Assembly (NCBI RefSeq): GCF_037991315.1
Contig: NZ_CP150300.1
Span: 186,001-250,000 of the forward strand
Length of the DNA: 64,000 bases
DNA from: Paenibacillus sp. FSL H8-0079
GTDB taxonomy: Bacteria; Bacillota; Bacilli; Paenibacillales; Paenibacillaceae
Reading direction: 5' to 3'
The notes under the pieces were generated by a model, which did no database searches, had not been told where the DNA came from, and was given only the letters and a program-made list of their open reading frames with translations. A program made the translations under genes and the position numbers. The stretch's first letter is position 1, and every line of letters begins with the position of its first letter. Below are positions 54,872 to 64,000 of this stretch, piece by piece.

Positions 54872-54987
54872 GGTATGAATGTTTACATCGTTTGTGTTTA
54901 ACAAAGAAACGAGAACAGAAAAAAGGATGTTTAAGGGATGTAAATGTAATGTATTATTACACTTGAGGTGTAGAAGGAGTGACGCAA

Positions 54988-55965
54988 ATGAGTCGAGCTA
55001 CGGAAAGCATACCCGCCAAGATGGAACTCCAACAGAGGAAGCATGTGGAGCCCAAGCGGCAGCATCCATTCATCAAAAGCCTCAAGAAACACTGGGAACT
55101 CTACCTGCTCGTGTTGCCCCCGGTATTGTATCTGTTGATCTTCAAGTACATCCCTATGGTGGGTGTCCAAATCGCCTTCAAGGACTTCAGTGTAGTCAAA
55201 GGAATCTGGGGAAGCCCGTGGGTCGGATTCAAACACTTTGAAGCCTTCTTCCAATCTCCAAACTTCTGGCTGTTAATCAAAAACACGATAGGCATCAGCT
55301 TCTATTCCTTAATTGCCGGTTTCCCAATCCCCATCTTGCTGGCGCTGGCGCTGAATGAGATTCGAACGGGTTACTTCAAGAAGACCGTGCAGATGGTCAC
55401 TTACGCTCCGCATTTTATCTCAACGGTTGTTATGGTATCCATTATCATTCTGATGCTCTCCCCGCATGTCGGCGTGGTAGACAAGCTGTTCACACTGCTC
55501 GGCTTCCCGATGACGAACTTCATGGGTATTCCGGAATACTTCAAATCGATCTATGTCTGGTCAGGTGTGTGGCAGGGCATGGGATATTCATCAATTATAT
55601 ATATCGCAGCTCTTGCTGGTGTTGATCCATCTCTCTATGAAGCAGCAAAGATGGACGGCGCATCAAGGCTTCGGAAAATATGGCACATCGACCTCCCGTC
55701 GCTCGTTCCAGTCACCGTTATCATGCTGATTCTGAGTCTGGGCAGCATTATGGGCGTGGGCTTTGAGAAAATATACCTGATGCAGAATCCACTCAACACA
55801 AGCGCTTCGGAGGTCATCTCCACGTATGTGTACAAGGTGGGTCTGATCGGAGCGAATTTCAGCTTCTCCTCGGCAGTAGGATTCTTCAACTCCATTATCA
55901 ACCTGATCCTGCTGGTTATCGTCAACGGCATATCGCGCAAAGTATCCCAGAACAGCTTGTGGTAA
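54988..55965 (+). CDS. lplB: Sugar ABC transporter permease, LplB type
   Basis: 325 residues, six membrane helices after a basic N-terminal tail. It shows LLVLPPVLYLLIFKYIPMVGVQIAFKDF and the ATPase-contact EAA loop YEAAKMDGASRLRKIWHIDLP. It pairs with the permease that follows and with the lipoprotein at 57 kb. No ATPase gene is present; in Bacillus such importers share MsmX. AAGGAG at 54974-54979 supports ATG 54988; GTG 54979 is less likely. Confidence 0.93.
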   Translation: MSRATESIPAKMELQQRKHVEPKRQHPFIKSLKKHWELYLLVLPPVLYLLIFKYIPMVGVQIAFKDFSVVKGIWGSPWVGFKHFEAFFQSPNFWLLIKNTIGISFYSLIAGFPIPILLALALNEIRTGYFKKTVQMVTYAPHFISTVVMVSIIILMLSPHVGVVDKLFTLLGFPMTNFMGIPEYFKSIYVWSGVWQGMGYSSIIYIAALAGVDPSLYEAAKMDGASRLRKIWHIDLPSLVPVTVIMLILSLGSIMGVGFEKIYLMQNPLNTSASEVISTYVYKVGLIGANFSFSSAVGFFNSIINLILLVIVNGISRKVSQNSLW

Positions 55966-55980
55966 AGGAGGAGTTTATCC

Positions 55981-56889
55981 ATGTTCAACCTGATTAATCG
56001 TAACCGGATCAAGGACCCGCTCGGTGACCGCATTTTCATGACATTCAACTATATCTTTCTGTTCGCCATACTGCTAACAGTGTTTTATCCGCTTTTGTAT
56101 ATCATCAGTTCTTCGTTCAGCTCTTCACGAGCCGTGACATCCGGTCAGGTGTGGCTGTTCCCGGTAGACTTTAACATCAAGGCGTACATCTCCATTTTCA
56201 AAAGCCAACAGCTTATGCTCGGTTTCTATAACACGATCATCTACACCGTGGTGGGCACGTTCATTAACGTGGTGCTGACCGTCATGCTGGCGTATCCTTT
56301 GTCACGAAAATCGTTTTATGGACGAGGGGCCATCATTATTTTCATGATGATCACGATGTTCTTTGATGGCGGTCTGATTCCCACCTACCTCTTGATGAAG
56401 GATTTGCACCTGCTCGATACACGTTGGGCGATGTGGCTGCCGGGGGCGCTCGCAGTATTCCAGGTCATCGTGGCAAGGACTTTCTTCCAATCTTCCATCC
56501 CGGAAGAACTCGGGGAGGCCGCGGAAATGGACGGTTGCCGGGATATCCGGTATCTGATCAGCGTAGTTCTTCCCTTATCAAAGCCCATTCTGGCGGTCAT
56601 GACACTCATGTATGCCGTAGGTCACTGGAATGCGTACTTTGATGCACTGATATACCTGCGTTCCGAGAAATTGTTTCCTCTACAATACGTGCTTCGCAAT
56701 CTGCTTATCCTGAACGCGGCTGATCCGGCGATGCTCGCCAATACCAGCCAACAGATGCGGGACCAAGGGTTCGAGCAGGTGTTGAAATATGCACTGATCG
56801 TTGTGGCGAGTATTCCAATTCTGATCATGTATCCATTTGTACAGAAGCATTTTGTTAAAGGAGTCATGGTTGGTTCCCTCAAAGGTTAA
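55981..56889 (+). CDS. lplC: Sugar ABC transporter permease, LplC/YtcP type
   Basis: 302 residues, six membrane helices. N-terminal GDRIFMTFNYIFLFAILLTVFYPLLYIISSSF and the EAA loop LGEAAEMDGCRDIRYLISVVLPLSKP are typical of the second permease in LplABC systems. It begins 15 nt after the first permease, with AAAGGAGGAG. It imports complex oligosaccharides with its partner. Confidence 0.93.
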   Translation: MFNLINRNRIKDPLGDRIFMTFNYIFLFAILLTVFYPLLYIISSSFSSSRAVTSGQVWLFPVDFNIKAYISIFKSQQLMLGFYNTIIYTVVGTFINVVLTVMLAYPLSRKSFYGRGAIIIFMMITMFFDGGLIPTYLLMKDLHLLDTRWAMWLPGALAVFQVIVARTFFQSSIPEELGEAAEMDGCRDIRYLISVVLPLSKPILAVMTLMYAVGHWNAYFDALIYLRSEKLFPLQYVLRNLLILNAADPAMLANTSQQMRDQGFEQVLKYALIVVASIPILIMYPFVQKHFVKGVMVGSLKG

Positions 56890-57018
56890 TCCTAGTGAGT
56901 TAAGCCCGGTTGCCTCTTGAAAGGAGGTGCAAGGAACACGCCGGCTTCCGGGGTCGATTTTATACACGTGCAGTACAAGTCAATAATTTGCCGTTATGAA
57001 CAAAAAGGAGGAGTCAGA

Positions 57019-58656
57019 TTGAGAAAATCTTGGATTTCGATGTTGTTTCTGGTCTTTGCTTCGATGGCTTTGTTGTCCGCATGCAGTTCATCCGAGGAAT
57101 CGGGTGGAAGTAGCGACGGTAGCGGGGAGAGCGGCGGTCCTGTAACCATGACCCTCTTTGCTCCGCAAGGCAAAGCGTCCATGGAAGAGAATGAATTTAC
57201 CCAATTTATCGAAGACAAGTTCGACGTTACCCTAAAATGGGATCTGGCCCCAACGGACGCTTTGCAGGATCGCAGACAATTGCTGCTGGCTAGTGGTGAT
57301 TATCCGGAAGTATTTCTTCACGGCAAGTTCACCACCTCAGACCTTCAAACCTATGGAAAACAGGGCGTGTTCCTTCCGCTACAAGATCTGATTCAGAAGT
57401 ATGGTCCGAACCTGACCAAGATTATAGAAGAGAAGCCATACTTCAAAGAAGCCATTACGGCACCGGACGGCAACATCTATGCGCTGCCTATCTTCAATGA
57501 ATGTTACCACTGTACGTATGCACAGAAATACTGGATCAACACGGAATGGCTCGATAATTTGGGCCTGAAAATGCCAACCACAACTGATGAACTGTATACC
57601 GTTCTGAAGGCGTTTAAGACACAAGATCCAAACGGTAACGGGAAAGCGGACGAGATTCCACTTACAGGCGCACCGAACAAGTATGTATGGAATGGCAACA
57701 TTGATGCCTACCTGATGAATAGCTTTATATACAATGACAACGACAAATATCTGATCGTGAACGATGGCAAGGTGAGTTTTGCCGCCAATCAGGAAGGCTG
57801 GAAGAAAGGGCTGGAGTACATGAACAAGCTCTATGCAGATGGCCTGATTGATCCGGCTTCCTTTACACAGAATGATCAGGCGATTGGACAGCTGGGGAAC
57901 AAGGAAGGCGATGAAGTGGTCGGCTCCATTACAACGGCGCTGGTCAGTTATCTCGTGAATACTTATGACAAAGATATCACCCGTCACCAGCACTGGGAGA
58001 TCGTTCCTCCATTGAAAGGACCAGATGGAGTGCAGACGACAGGCGCCACGCAGAGCGTAGGTGAGTTTGAGTTTGCCATCACGAACAAAGCGACAGAAGC
58101 ACAGCAGATTGCCGCCATCAAAATTGTAGACTACATGTTCAGTGAAGAAGGTGCTCTGTACGCGGAGTATGGACCAACTGAAGGCAAGGGCTGGAAGAAG
58201 GCAGATGCCGATGAGAAAAACATCAATGGCGAGCCGGCCAAATACAGCTACTACAACCTGCCTGAGCGTGATCCAAACGTTGTTGTGAACGAGAGTTGGT
58301 CACAGATCGGAGCACATGACTTGTCCAACACGTTCCGTAATCTGTTTGCGGAAGGACAGAATCCTTTAGAAGCAGAGGGTTATGGTACACGTCTGGCTCA
58401 AGCTACCAATGTGTATGAACCTTATGCACCCAAAGAAGTATACCCTGCGAACGTGTTTATCCGTCCGGAGGATACGGAATCAGCTGCACAACTGACTACG
58501 GCCATCAAGGATTATGTGCAGACGAATATGGCACAGTTCATTATTGGCAGCAAGAGCATTGATAAGGAATGGGATTCGTATGTCAAAGGCTTTGATGGTC
58601 TCGGACTGAGTAATTACCTTGAGATCTACCAGCGTGCCATTGAGAAGAATCAATAA
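57019..58656 (+). CDS. lplA: Oligosaccharide-binding lipoprotein, LplA type
   Basis: 545 residues. A lipoprotein signal ends at the lipobox LLSAC with Cys22, followed by a Ser/Gly linker. The mature part is a large extracellular solute-binding protein (TMTLFAPQGKASMEENEFTQF, LASGDYPEVFLHGKFTT, FKTQDPNGNGKADEIPLTG). Start TTG 57019 lies 7 nt after AAGGAGG; an upstream extension of the frame has no ribosome binding site. It delivers sugar to the two permeases before it. Confidence 0.93.
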   Translation: MRKSWISMLFLVFASMALLSACSSSEESGGSSDGSGESGGPVTMTLFAPQGKASMEENEFTQFIEDKFDVTLKWDLAPTDALQDRRQLLLASGDYPEVFLHGKFTTSDLQTYGKQGVFLPLQDLIQKYGPNLTKIIEEKPYFKEAITAPDGNIYALPIFNECYHCTYAQKYWINTEWLDNLGLKMPTTTDELYTVLKAFKTQDPNGNGKADEIPLTGAPNKYVWNGNIDAYLMNSFIYNDNDKYLIVNDGKVSFAANQEGWKKGLEYMNKLYADGLIDPASFTQNDQAIGQLGNKEGDEVVGSITTALVSYLVNTYDKDITRHQHWEIVPPLKGPDGVQTTGATQSVGEFEFAITNKATEAQQIAAIKIVDYMFSEEGALYAEYGPTEGKGWKKADADEKNINGEPAKYSYYNLPERDPNVVVNESWSQIGAHDLSNTFRNLFAEGQNPLEAEGYGTRLAQATNVYEPYAPKEVYPANVFIRPEDTESAAQLTTAIKDYVQTNMAQFIIGSKSIDKEWDSYVKGFDGLGLSNYLEIYQRAIEKNQ

Positions 58657-58675
58657 TTGAAGGATTCAATATAGA

Positions 58676-58716
58676 GGCTGTCCCGTCTGTCACCCGTGAC
58701 CGGGACGGTCTTCTCC
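58676..58716 (+). terminator. Terminator or attenuator after the lipoprotein gene
   Basis: GCTGTCCCG pairs with CGGGACGGT, with an inner GTCAC/GTGAC helix, then TCTTCTC. The T run is weak, so partial read-through is likely. Confidence 0.5.
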
Positions 58717-58831
58717 TATGACAACCCCACGTCATCCGATATAATGTACTGAATATTTATGGAAAATTAGCGATCAGCACAGATGTTTGTCGTCATTCAG
58801 CATGAACAGTAATGGTGGGGGGATCTCGGAG

Positions 58832-61051
58832 ATGAACAACAATTGGTTTAGGCGTTTGCTGTTATCGTATCTGCCTGTTTTCTTTATTGTGACGACCATT
58901 CTATTCTTTATTTTCTTTCAAGTATTCAATGAACAGAACCGTAGAGAAGCGCTCAAGGCCAATGAATTTCTGGCCTCTCAGGTCACGCAATATTTGGACA
59001 ACTCCCTGCGTTCCATCGACTTCAAGGTACTGCGTGAGATTTTGACCAACCCTAACTTGAAGAATTATTTCTCGGTATCTGGCAGCGATGATGTGTATGC
59101 CGGCATTCAGGCGGTCCAGGTGGTTGATGAATTGAAAATAGAGTATCCGCTGATTGATTCAATTTATCTCGTTCGATACGGGGATGGCACGGTCTTCAGT
59201 AACGGGAAGGCTGTTCCGATTGAAGAGTTCCCGGATGCAGACTTTATTGCAGATAGCCGGTCAAGGGATGAACAGAAGTGGGCAGGGGCACGAGCGTTCC
59301 GAGCTTTTCCTTCGCAAGCGACGGAGCAGGTGATTACGATTGTGCGAAGTGTAGGAAACGGCAAAGGACTTGTGGTGACAAATGTGGACCTGAGTACCCT
59401 GAGGAAATCCATTATGCAGATGTATGATCCGGAATTTACGTTTGTGAACATCTTCAACCGTTCGGGCGGCAACCTGTGGGATAGTAGCATGTCAGAAGGG
59501 GTTACAGCTTCTACGAAAACCACGTCGGGAGAAGTCTTCTCCGAATTTACGTCGAGTTATAGTGGTTGGAAGGTGCAGACAGGTCTCAACAATGGAAAAA
59601 TCGTCAAATGGACGCTGCAATTTTATAATATCTGGTTTGCCTTTGCTGTAGTGGTTGTGTTGATTGGTGTGGTGTGGGTGATCTATGTTACCCGCAGAAA
59701 CTACAAGCCGATTCAGCAAATTGTCACGTTAATTCAGACCGTCTCTTCGCAGAAGCAATCGGGGCTGAACTATGGCAAAGAGAATGAGTTCCGATTCATC
59801 CATACCACGCTGGAACGCATGATTGATCAGACGAGACAATATCAGGAGGAGCATGAAGAGAATCTGATTTTGCAGAAAAAAATGTTCTTTCAGGAGTTGC
59901 TTGAGGGCACGCGAGACTTTACGAGCAGCGAGGTGACAGCAGAGATGAAGAAGTTCAAACTACCTGAGCTGGAGCATCGTTGGGCCGTCATGGTAGTTGA
60001 AATGGATCGGTATGATGCATTTGTGACGGAGTATCATGATCAGGACCAATCCCTCTTGAAATTTGTGTTATCCAGTATCCTGCAGGAGAGTGCACGTCAT
60101 GAAGGAACGGAAGTATGGGCTGAATGGATCTCCGATCAGCGTCTGTACGCCATCCTCTGGATTCCGGAAATGGAACAGGCCGAGGAGACTGAGCATCGAT
60201 TGCTCGCTGGTTATCTGGACAGAATCGATCAGTATCTGAACTTCACCGTGACCATCGGTGTTGGTCGGGTTGCTGTTGATATTCGGGGACTGAGAGCTTC
60301 ATTAAAAGAAGCTGTGCACGCGCTGGAGTATAAGGCTGTACTGGGCATGAATCGCATCATTCCGTGTAGCGATGTACCGAATTCGACCAATGATGTGTAT
60401 GAGTTCCTGAAGACCATCTCACTGCTTGTGCAGGCGATGCGCTTGTCGGACGATGTCTGGGAAAAACATTTTGAAAGACTGTTTGAACAGATTAGTAAGT
60501 CCGTTCTGTCCCGTCAGGAGATTATGAATACGATCCAATTGTTATTTCAACATTACAATCGGGAATTCGCCGAACTTCCACGGGAGTACCAGGAGTCATG
60601 GGCTGCTATATTCACTCCACTGCTTCCGAGGCTTGAGGGCTGGGAGACGTTAAATGACCTGCGTGAGCTGTGCTGGGAAGGGTTCAGAGAACTGGCGCTG
60701 CAGATGCAGACGCTGCATTGTTCCCGAAAACACAGATCAAATATTCTGGAGATTCGCAAATACATCGAAGAGCATTACAACAATCCAGATCTGTCACTGA
60801 ACTACCTTAGTGATCTATTCGATATTAATCCGAAGTATCTGAGCAAGCTTTTCAAGGATGAGATTGGGGAGAAGTTCGTGGATCTGCTCATTAGTCATCG
60901 TATCGAAAAAGCCAAGCTGCTCATGCAGGAGACAGATAAGGCTATTCAGGAGATCAGTGAGGAAGTGGGATACACGAACTATAATTCCTTCAACCGGGCT
61001 TTCAAGAACGTGGTGGGTGTGGCACCAAGTGACTACCGCAAAGCCATGTGA
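58832..61051 (+). CDS. Membrane-bound AraC-family regulator (YtdP/YesS type)
   Basis: 739 residues. One membrane helix lies near 10-30 and a second near 272-295 (FYNIWFAFAVVVVLIGVVWVIYV), enclosing an extracellular Cache-like sensor. After a linker and a degenerate cyclase-like region, the last 100 residues are a double AraC HTH (LSLNYLSDLFDINPKYLSKLFKDEIG; IQEISEEVGYTNYNSFNRAFKNVVGVAPSDYRK). It probably senses a sugar or binding-protein complex outside and activates the importer and hydrolase genes. GGTGGGGGG favours ATG 58832; ATG 58802 is possible. Confidence 0.9.
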   Translation: MNNNWFRRLLLSYLPVFFIVTTILFFIFFQVFNEQNRREALKANEFLASQVTQYLDNSLRSIDFKVLREILTNPNLKNYFSVSGSDDVYAGIQAVQVVDELKIEYPLIDSIYLVRYGDGTVFSNGKAVPIEEFPDADFIADSRSRDEQKWAGARAFRAFPSQATEQVITIVRSVGNGKGLVVTNVDLSTLRKSIMQMYDPEFTFVNIFNRSGGNLWDSSMSEGVTASTKTTSGEVFSEFTSSYSGWKVQTGLNNGKIVKWTLQFYNIWFAFAVVVVLIGVVWVIYVTRRNYKPIQQIVTLIQTVSSQKQSGLNYGKENEFRFIHTTLERMIDQTRQYQEEHEENLILQKKMFFQELLEGTRDFTSSEVTAEMKKFKLPELEHRWAVMVVEMDRYDAFVTEYHDQDQSLLKFVLSSILQESARHEGTEVWAEWISDQRLYAILWIPEMEQAEETEHRLLAGYLDRIDQYLNFTVTIGVGRVAVDIRGLRASLKEAVHALEYKAVLGMNRIIPCSDVPNSTNDVYEFLKTISLLVQAMRLSDDVWEKHFERLFEQISKSVLSRQEIMNTIQLLFQHYNREFAELPREYQESWAAIFTPLLPRLEGWETLNDLRELCWEGFRELALQMQTLHCSRKHRSNILEIRKYIEEHYNNPDLSLNYLSDLFDINPKYLSKLFKDEIGEKFVDLLISHRIEKAKLLMQETDKAIQEISEEVGYTNYNSFNRAFKNVVGVAPSDYRKAM

Positions 61052-61101
61052 TGTAAGTGCACGCGCCTAACTAATTCCGAACGCATAAGGAGAATGTGCA
61101 T

Positions 61102-63414
61102 ATGGACTATAAAGATGCTTCGCTTCCCATTCATGAACGGGTTCAGGATCTAATCGGACGAATGACAACGGCAGAGAAGATCGGACAACTCATTCAGCCG
61201 ATGGGCTGGATGACGTATGATAAAGCAGCTGATGGTACAGTACGGGTGACGGAAGAGTTCAAAGCGGACATGGAACAGGGCGGTGTCGGTTCTCTGTACG
61301 GTGTGCTTCGGGCCGATCCATGGACTGAAGTGACGCTGGAAACGGGGCTTACCCCACGGCAGGGAGCCGTTGCCACGAATGTCATTCAGCAATATGCCAT
61401 GGAGCATTCTCGGCTGGGCATTCCCATTTTGTTCGGAGAAGAGTGCTCCCACGGGCACATGGCGATTGGAGCGACAGTATTTCCCGTACCGTTAACGGTG
61501 GGCAGCACGTGGAATATGGAGTTATACCGCAGGATGTGTGAAGCCATCGCTGTGGAAACCCGGAGCCAGGGGGGAGCGGCAACGTATTCCCCGGTGCTTG
61601 ATGTCGTACGTGACCCAAGATGGGGACGGACAGAAGAATGTTTTGCCGAAGATCCTTACTTAATTGGTGAATTTGCAGTAGAAGCCGTGAAGGGACTACA
61701 GGGTGAACGCCTCGATTCCAACCAGACGATTGTCGCTACACTTAAGCATTTTGCGGCTTATGGCAGCTCGGAGGGTGGGCGTAATGCAGCTCCAGTGCAT
61801 ATGGGCTTACGTGAATTACATGAAATAGATCTGTTGCCGTTCAAAAAGGCAGTGGAAGCCGGGGCTTGCTCCGTGATGACCGCTTATAACGAGATTGATG
61901 GCGTACCTTGCACGTCCAGTACGTATCTGCTGAATGACCTTCTGCGCGAGCAGTGGGGTTTTGATGGGTTTGTGATTACTGATTTTGGCGCCATTCAGAT
62001 GCTGGTCCATGGGCATAACACCGCCGAGAACGGGGAGCAGGCCGTGGCACAGTCACTTCAGGCAGGTGTGGACATGGAGATGTCCGGGTACATGTATCGC
62101 AAACATCTCGGTCAGGCGTTAGAGCAGGGACTGATCGAAGAGAAGGATCTGGACTTGGCTGTGTGGCGGGTGCTGGAGATGAAATTCAGACTTGGTCTGT
62201 TTGAACAACCTTTCGTAGATCCTGACTTTGCAGAACAGGTCATCGGATGTGAGGACCATATTCAGGTGGCGAGGGAAGTCGCACAGGAGGGGATTGTTTT
62301 ACTGAAAAATGAAGGAAATACTCTTCCGCTTGCCAAAACAGGTCCAAAGCTAGCTGTCATTGGTCCGAACGCAAACCATATCTATAACCAGCTTGGGGAC
62401 TATACCTCGCCACAACCGAGAGAGCAGATCGTCACCGTACTGGATGGCATTACGCGCAAGCTTGGCGCGGATTCGGGTCAGGTGCTGTACGCGCCTGGCT
62501 GCCGGATTAAAGGCGACTCCAGAGAGGGCTTTGCGCAAGCGCTGGCTTGTGCGGAACAGGCAGGTGCCATCGTGATGGTGATGGGCGGGTCCAGCGCCCG
62601 CGATTTTGGTGAAGGTACGATCGACTTGCGGACAGGTGCGTCTGTGGTGACCGATGATCCATGGAACGATATGGAGTGCGGTGAGGGCATTGACCGGGCG
62701 TCTTTGAATCTCATGGGTGTTCAATTGGAGCTGGTTCAGGAGGTACATAAGCTGGGGAAACCCGTTATTGTGGTGTATATTAACGGCCGCCCCATTGCTG
62801 AACCTTGGATTGATGAGCATGTCCATGCCATTGTGGAAGCGTGGTACCCCGGACAGGAAGGTGGTAACGCGATTGCGGATATTCTGTTTGGCGACGTGAA
62901 TCCATCTGGTCGTCTTACCGTCTCCATTCCCAAGCATGTTGGGCAACTTCCGGTCTACTATCATGCCAAACGCACTCGTGGCAAACGGTATCTGGAGATG
63001 GATCTGGCGCCGCAGTACCCGTTTGGATATGGACTGAGCTACACCGAATTCAAATACGAGAATGTAAGAGTAATGCCAGAAATCATCGGCCCGGACGATG
63101 AAGCTCAGGTGATGGTTGAAGTCACGAATACCGGAGCGGTTGCGGGAAGCGAGGTTGTGCAGTTGTACATCACCGATGTGTCGGCTTCGGTTACGCGGGC
63201 TGAAATGTCACTTAAGGGTTTTCGTAAAATTCATCTGAAGCCAGGACAGACCCAGACCGTTACATTCCCTGTGCAAAAAGAACACCTCGCACTGATCGAC
63301 TCTCGTCTCCAGTCCGTCGTAGAACCGGGTGAATTCAGGCTCATGGTTGGTCGGAATTCTATGGATTGGACCGCCTGCAGTCTGCACATTCAGAAGGTGG
63401 GGGTGGAGGTATGA
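61102..63414 (+). CDS. GH3 glycoside hydrolase, standard domain order
   Basis: 770 residues. N-terminal barrel with LIGRMTTAEKIGQL, FGEECSHGHMAIGATVFP and ATYSPVLDVVRDPRWGRTEECFAEDP, and the nucleophile Asp294 in FVITDFGA. Then come the C-terminal alpha/beta domain (EGIVLLKNEGNTLPL; AWYPGQEGGNAIADILFG) and a fibronectin-III domain (YPFGYGLSYTEF). It may act as beta-glucosidase or beta-xylosidase; specificity cannot be read. AAGGAG at 61087-61092 supports ATG 61102. It overlaps the next gene by 4 nt. Confidence 0.93.
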   Translation: MDYKDASLPIHERVQDLIGRMTTAEKIGQLIQPMGWMTYDKAADGTVRVTEEFKADMEQGGVGSLYGVLRADPWTEVTLETGLTPRQGAVATNVIQQYAMEHSRLGIPILFGEECSHGHMAIGATVFPVPLTVGSTWNMELYRRMCEAIAVETRSQGGAATYSPVLDVVRDPRWGRTEECFAEDPYLIGEFAVEAVKGLQGERLDSNQTIVATLKHFAAYGSSEGGRNAAPVHMGLRELHEIDLLPFKKAVEAGACSVMTAYNEIDGVPCTSSTYLLNDLLREQWGFDGFVITDFGAIQMLVHGHNTAENGEQAVAQSLQAGVDMEMSGYMYRKHLGQALEQGLIEEKDLDLAVWRVLEMKFRLGLFEQPFVDPDFAEQVIGCEDHIQVAREVAQEGIVLLKNEGNTLPLAKTGPKLAVIGPNANHIYNQLGDYTSPQPREQIVTVLDGITRKLGADSGQVLYAPGCRIKGDSREGFAQALACAEQAGAIVMVMGGSSARDFGEGTIDLRTGASVVTDDPWNDMECGEGIDRASLNLMGVQLELVQEVHKLGKPVIVVYINGRPIAEPWIDEHVHAIVEAWYPGQEGGNAIADILFGDVNPSGRLTVSIPKHVGQLPVYYHAKRTRGKRYLEMDLAPQYPFGYGLSYTEFKYENVRVMPEIIGPDDEAQVMVEVTNTGAVAGSEVVQLYITDVSASVTRAEMSLKGFRKIHLKPGQTQTVTFPVQKEHLALIDSRLQSVVEPGEFRLMVGRNSMDWTACSLHIQKVGVEV

Positions 63415-64000
63415 TTCGAATTCAGCGATTCATCGAAGATCTGAAACAGCGGCAATGGCTGGATACGATCGAGCTTCCGGCGTGGGAGATGCAGAGGGCC
63501 AGATACATTCGGCCAGGGGAATACGAGTACGAGCAGGGATTTGAAAATGAAGATGAGCAGGCAGAAAAGGCCATGCAAAGCTTGAATCCGCTGAACAGCG
63601 TACATGGAACGACGTATTTTCTGAGCAAAAGTGTGGAGATTCCTGCGGAATGGCAAGATCAGGCTGTTGGGCTGATCTTCGAGGCTGGAGGAGAAGGGCT
63701 GCTGAAGGTGAATGGTATGCCTTATCACGGGCTGGATCGAAATCACGGATTCGTACCTCTTCCGAGAAGTCGGGTTGGCAATACGCCGCAGTTGGAGATT
63801 GAACTCTACGATCCAATTCCAGAGCCACATGATCCACTCAACAGACAAGCTGTTATTCAGCCGCCTATTCAGGGCATTCGGGCAGCATTGGTTCATGTTA
63901 ATCAGCCACTGCAGAGCCTGATGTACAGCGTTACGGTACTCGCCGAGTCGCTCCGGGCATATAACGAGAAGGAGCCCAAGCGGATGGCACTTGTTCAGGC
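63411..64000 (+). CDS. Alpha-mannosidase GH38, N-terminal part
   Basis: About 196 codons are open to the window edge. The start ATG 63411 overlaps the GH3 stop (ATGA) with GTGGAGG before it. The sequence (RIQRFIEDLKQRQWLDTIELPAWEMQRARYI; TYFLSKSVEIPAEW; LLKVNGMPYHGLDRNHGFVPL) looks like the N-terminal jelly-roll of a GH38 mannosidase, as in the gene at 22.9-26.1 kb. The catalytic motifs lie beyond the window, so the family call is tentative. Confidence 0.7.
   Translation, partial: MIRIQRFIEDLKQRQWLDTIELPAWEMQRARYIRPGEYEYEQGFENEDEQAEKAMQSLNPLNSVHGTTYFLSKSVEIPAEWQDQAVGLIFEAGGEGLLKVNGMPYHGLDRNHGFVPLPRSRVGNTPQLEIELYDPIPEPHDPLNRQAVIQPPIQGIRAALVHVNQPLQSLMYSVTVLAESLRAYNEKEPKRMALVQ

Overview
The window reads as a chromosomal segment of a Paenibacillus-type Firmicute. 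The evidence is strong AGGAGG-type ribosome binding sites, sigma-A promoters, the Bacillales gene orders whiA-HPr/Crh, cggR-gapA-pgk-tpiA-gpmI-eno, secG-rnr-smpB-ssrA and pspA-ydjG-ydjH-ydjI, operators of CtsR, CggR and CcpA type, and an expanded set of glycoside hydrolases with AraC-type regulators and an LplABC-like sugar importer.

Layout. 1-4.3 kb: end of whiA, an HPr/Crh protein, two secreted proteins, clpP (minus strand) with a CtsR box over its promoter, and tRNA-Arg(CCG). 4.6-12.1 kb: the lower glycolytic operon headed by its repressor cggR, with strong codon bias. 12.2-17.6 kb: secG, RNase R with an unusual Gly-rich tail, smpB and tmRNA. 17.6-27.2 kb: a small AT-rich unknown gene, an MscS-type channel, one reading frame joining an AraC regulator to a siderophore-binding lipoprotein, an aldo/keto reductase, and a GH38 alpha-mannosidase divergent from an AraC regulator with a cre site between them. 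27.3-32.7 kb (minus strand): a four-carbon sugar-acid (D-threonate-type) module of kinase, PdxA2-like dehydrogenase, KdgT-like permease and a PrpR-like regulator that lacks the sigma-54 contact motif. 32.8-41 kb: small genes, a sigma-W-type envelope stress operon (pspA-ydjGHI), an MhqR-like quinone/thiol-stress pair with two matching operators, and an LtrA-family membrane protein. 41-42 kb: an AT-rich island with a PBECR-like putative nuclease gene preceded by a promoter, two 120-nt tandem structured RNA units with compensatory base changes, and an intrinsic terminator. This layout resembles type III toxin-antitoxin loci and is my best candidate for an undescribed system. 42.4-64 kb: a glycan utilisation region (circularly permuted GH3, CutC, two GH29 fucosidases, GH35 beta-galactosidase, sugar isomerase, Gfo/Idh oxidoreductase, two permeases, solute-binding lipoprotein, membrane AraC regulator, GH3, and the start of a second GH38 mannosidase).

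A second theme is a dispersed family of imperfect-palindrome intergenic elements of about 105-195 nt (10.6, 22.7, 39.7, 51.2 and 53.1 kb, plus a remnant at 45.2 kb). They share short conserved internal-loop motifs while the stem sequences change in a base-pair-preserving way. One copy carries 17-nt terminal inverted repeats. They look like a structured mobile or RNA element.

How it fits together: fucose, galactose and mannose trimming enzymes plus an importer suggest use of complex glycans (plant or animal glycoconjugates), feeding sugar into the glycolytic operon. CcpA-type control is suggested by cre sites beside the mannosidase, the sugar-acid permease and the importer operon, with the HPr/Crh corepressor encoded in the same window. 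No database search was run; functional names rest on recognition of sequence motifs and gene order.
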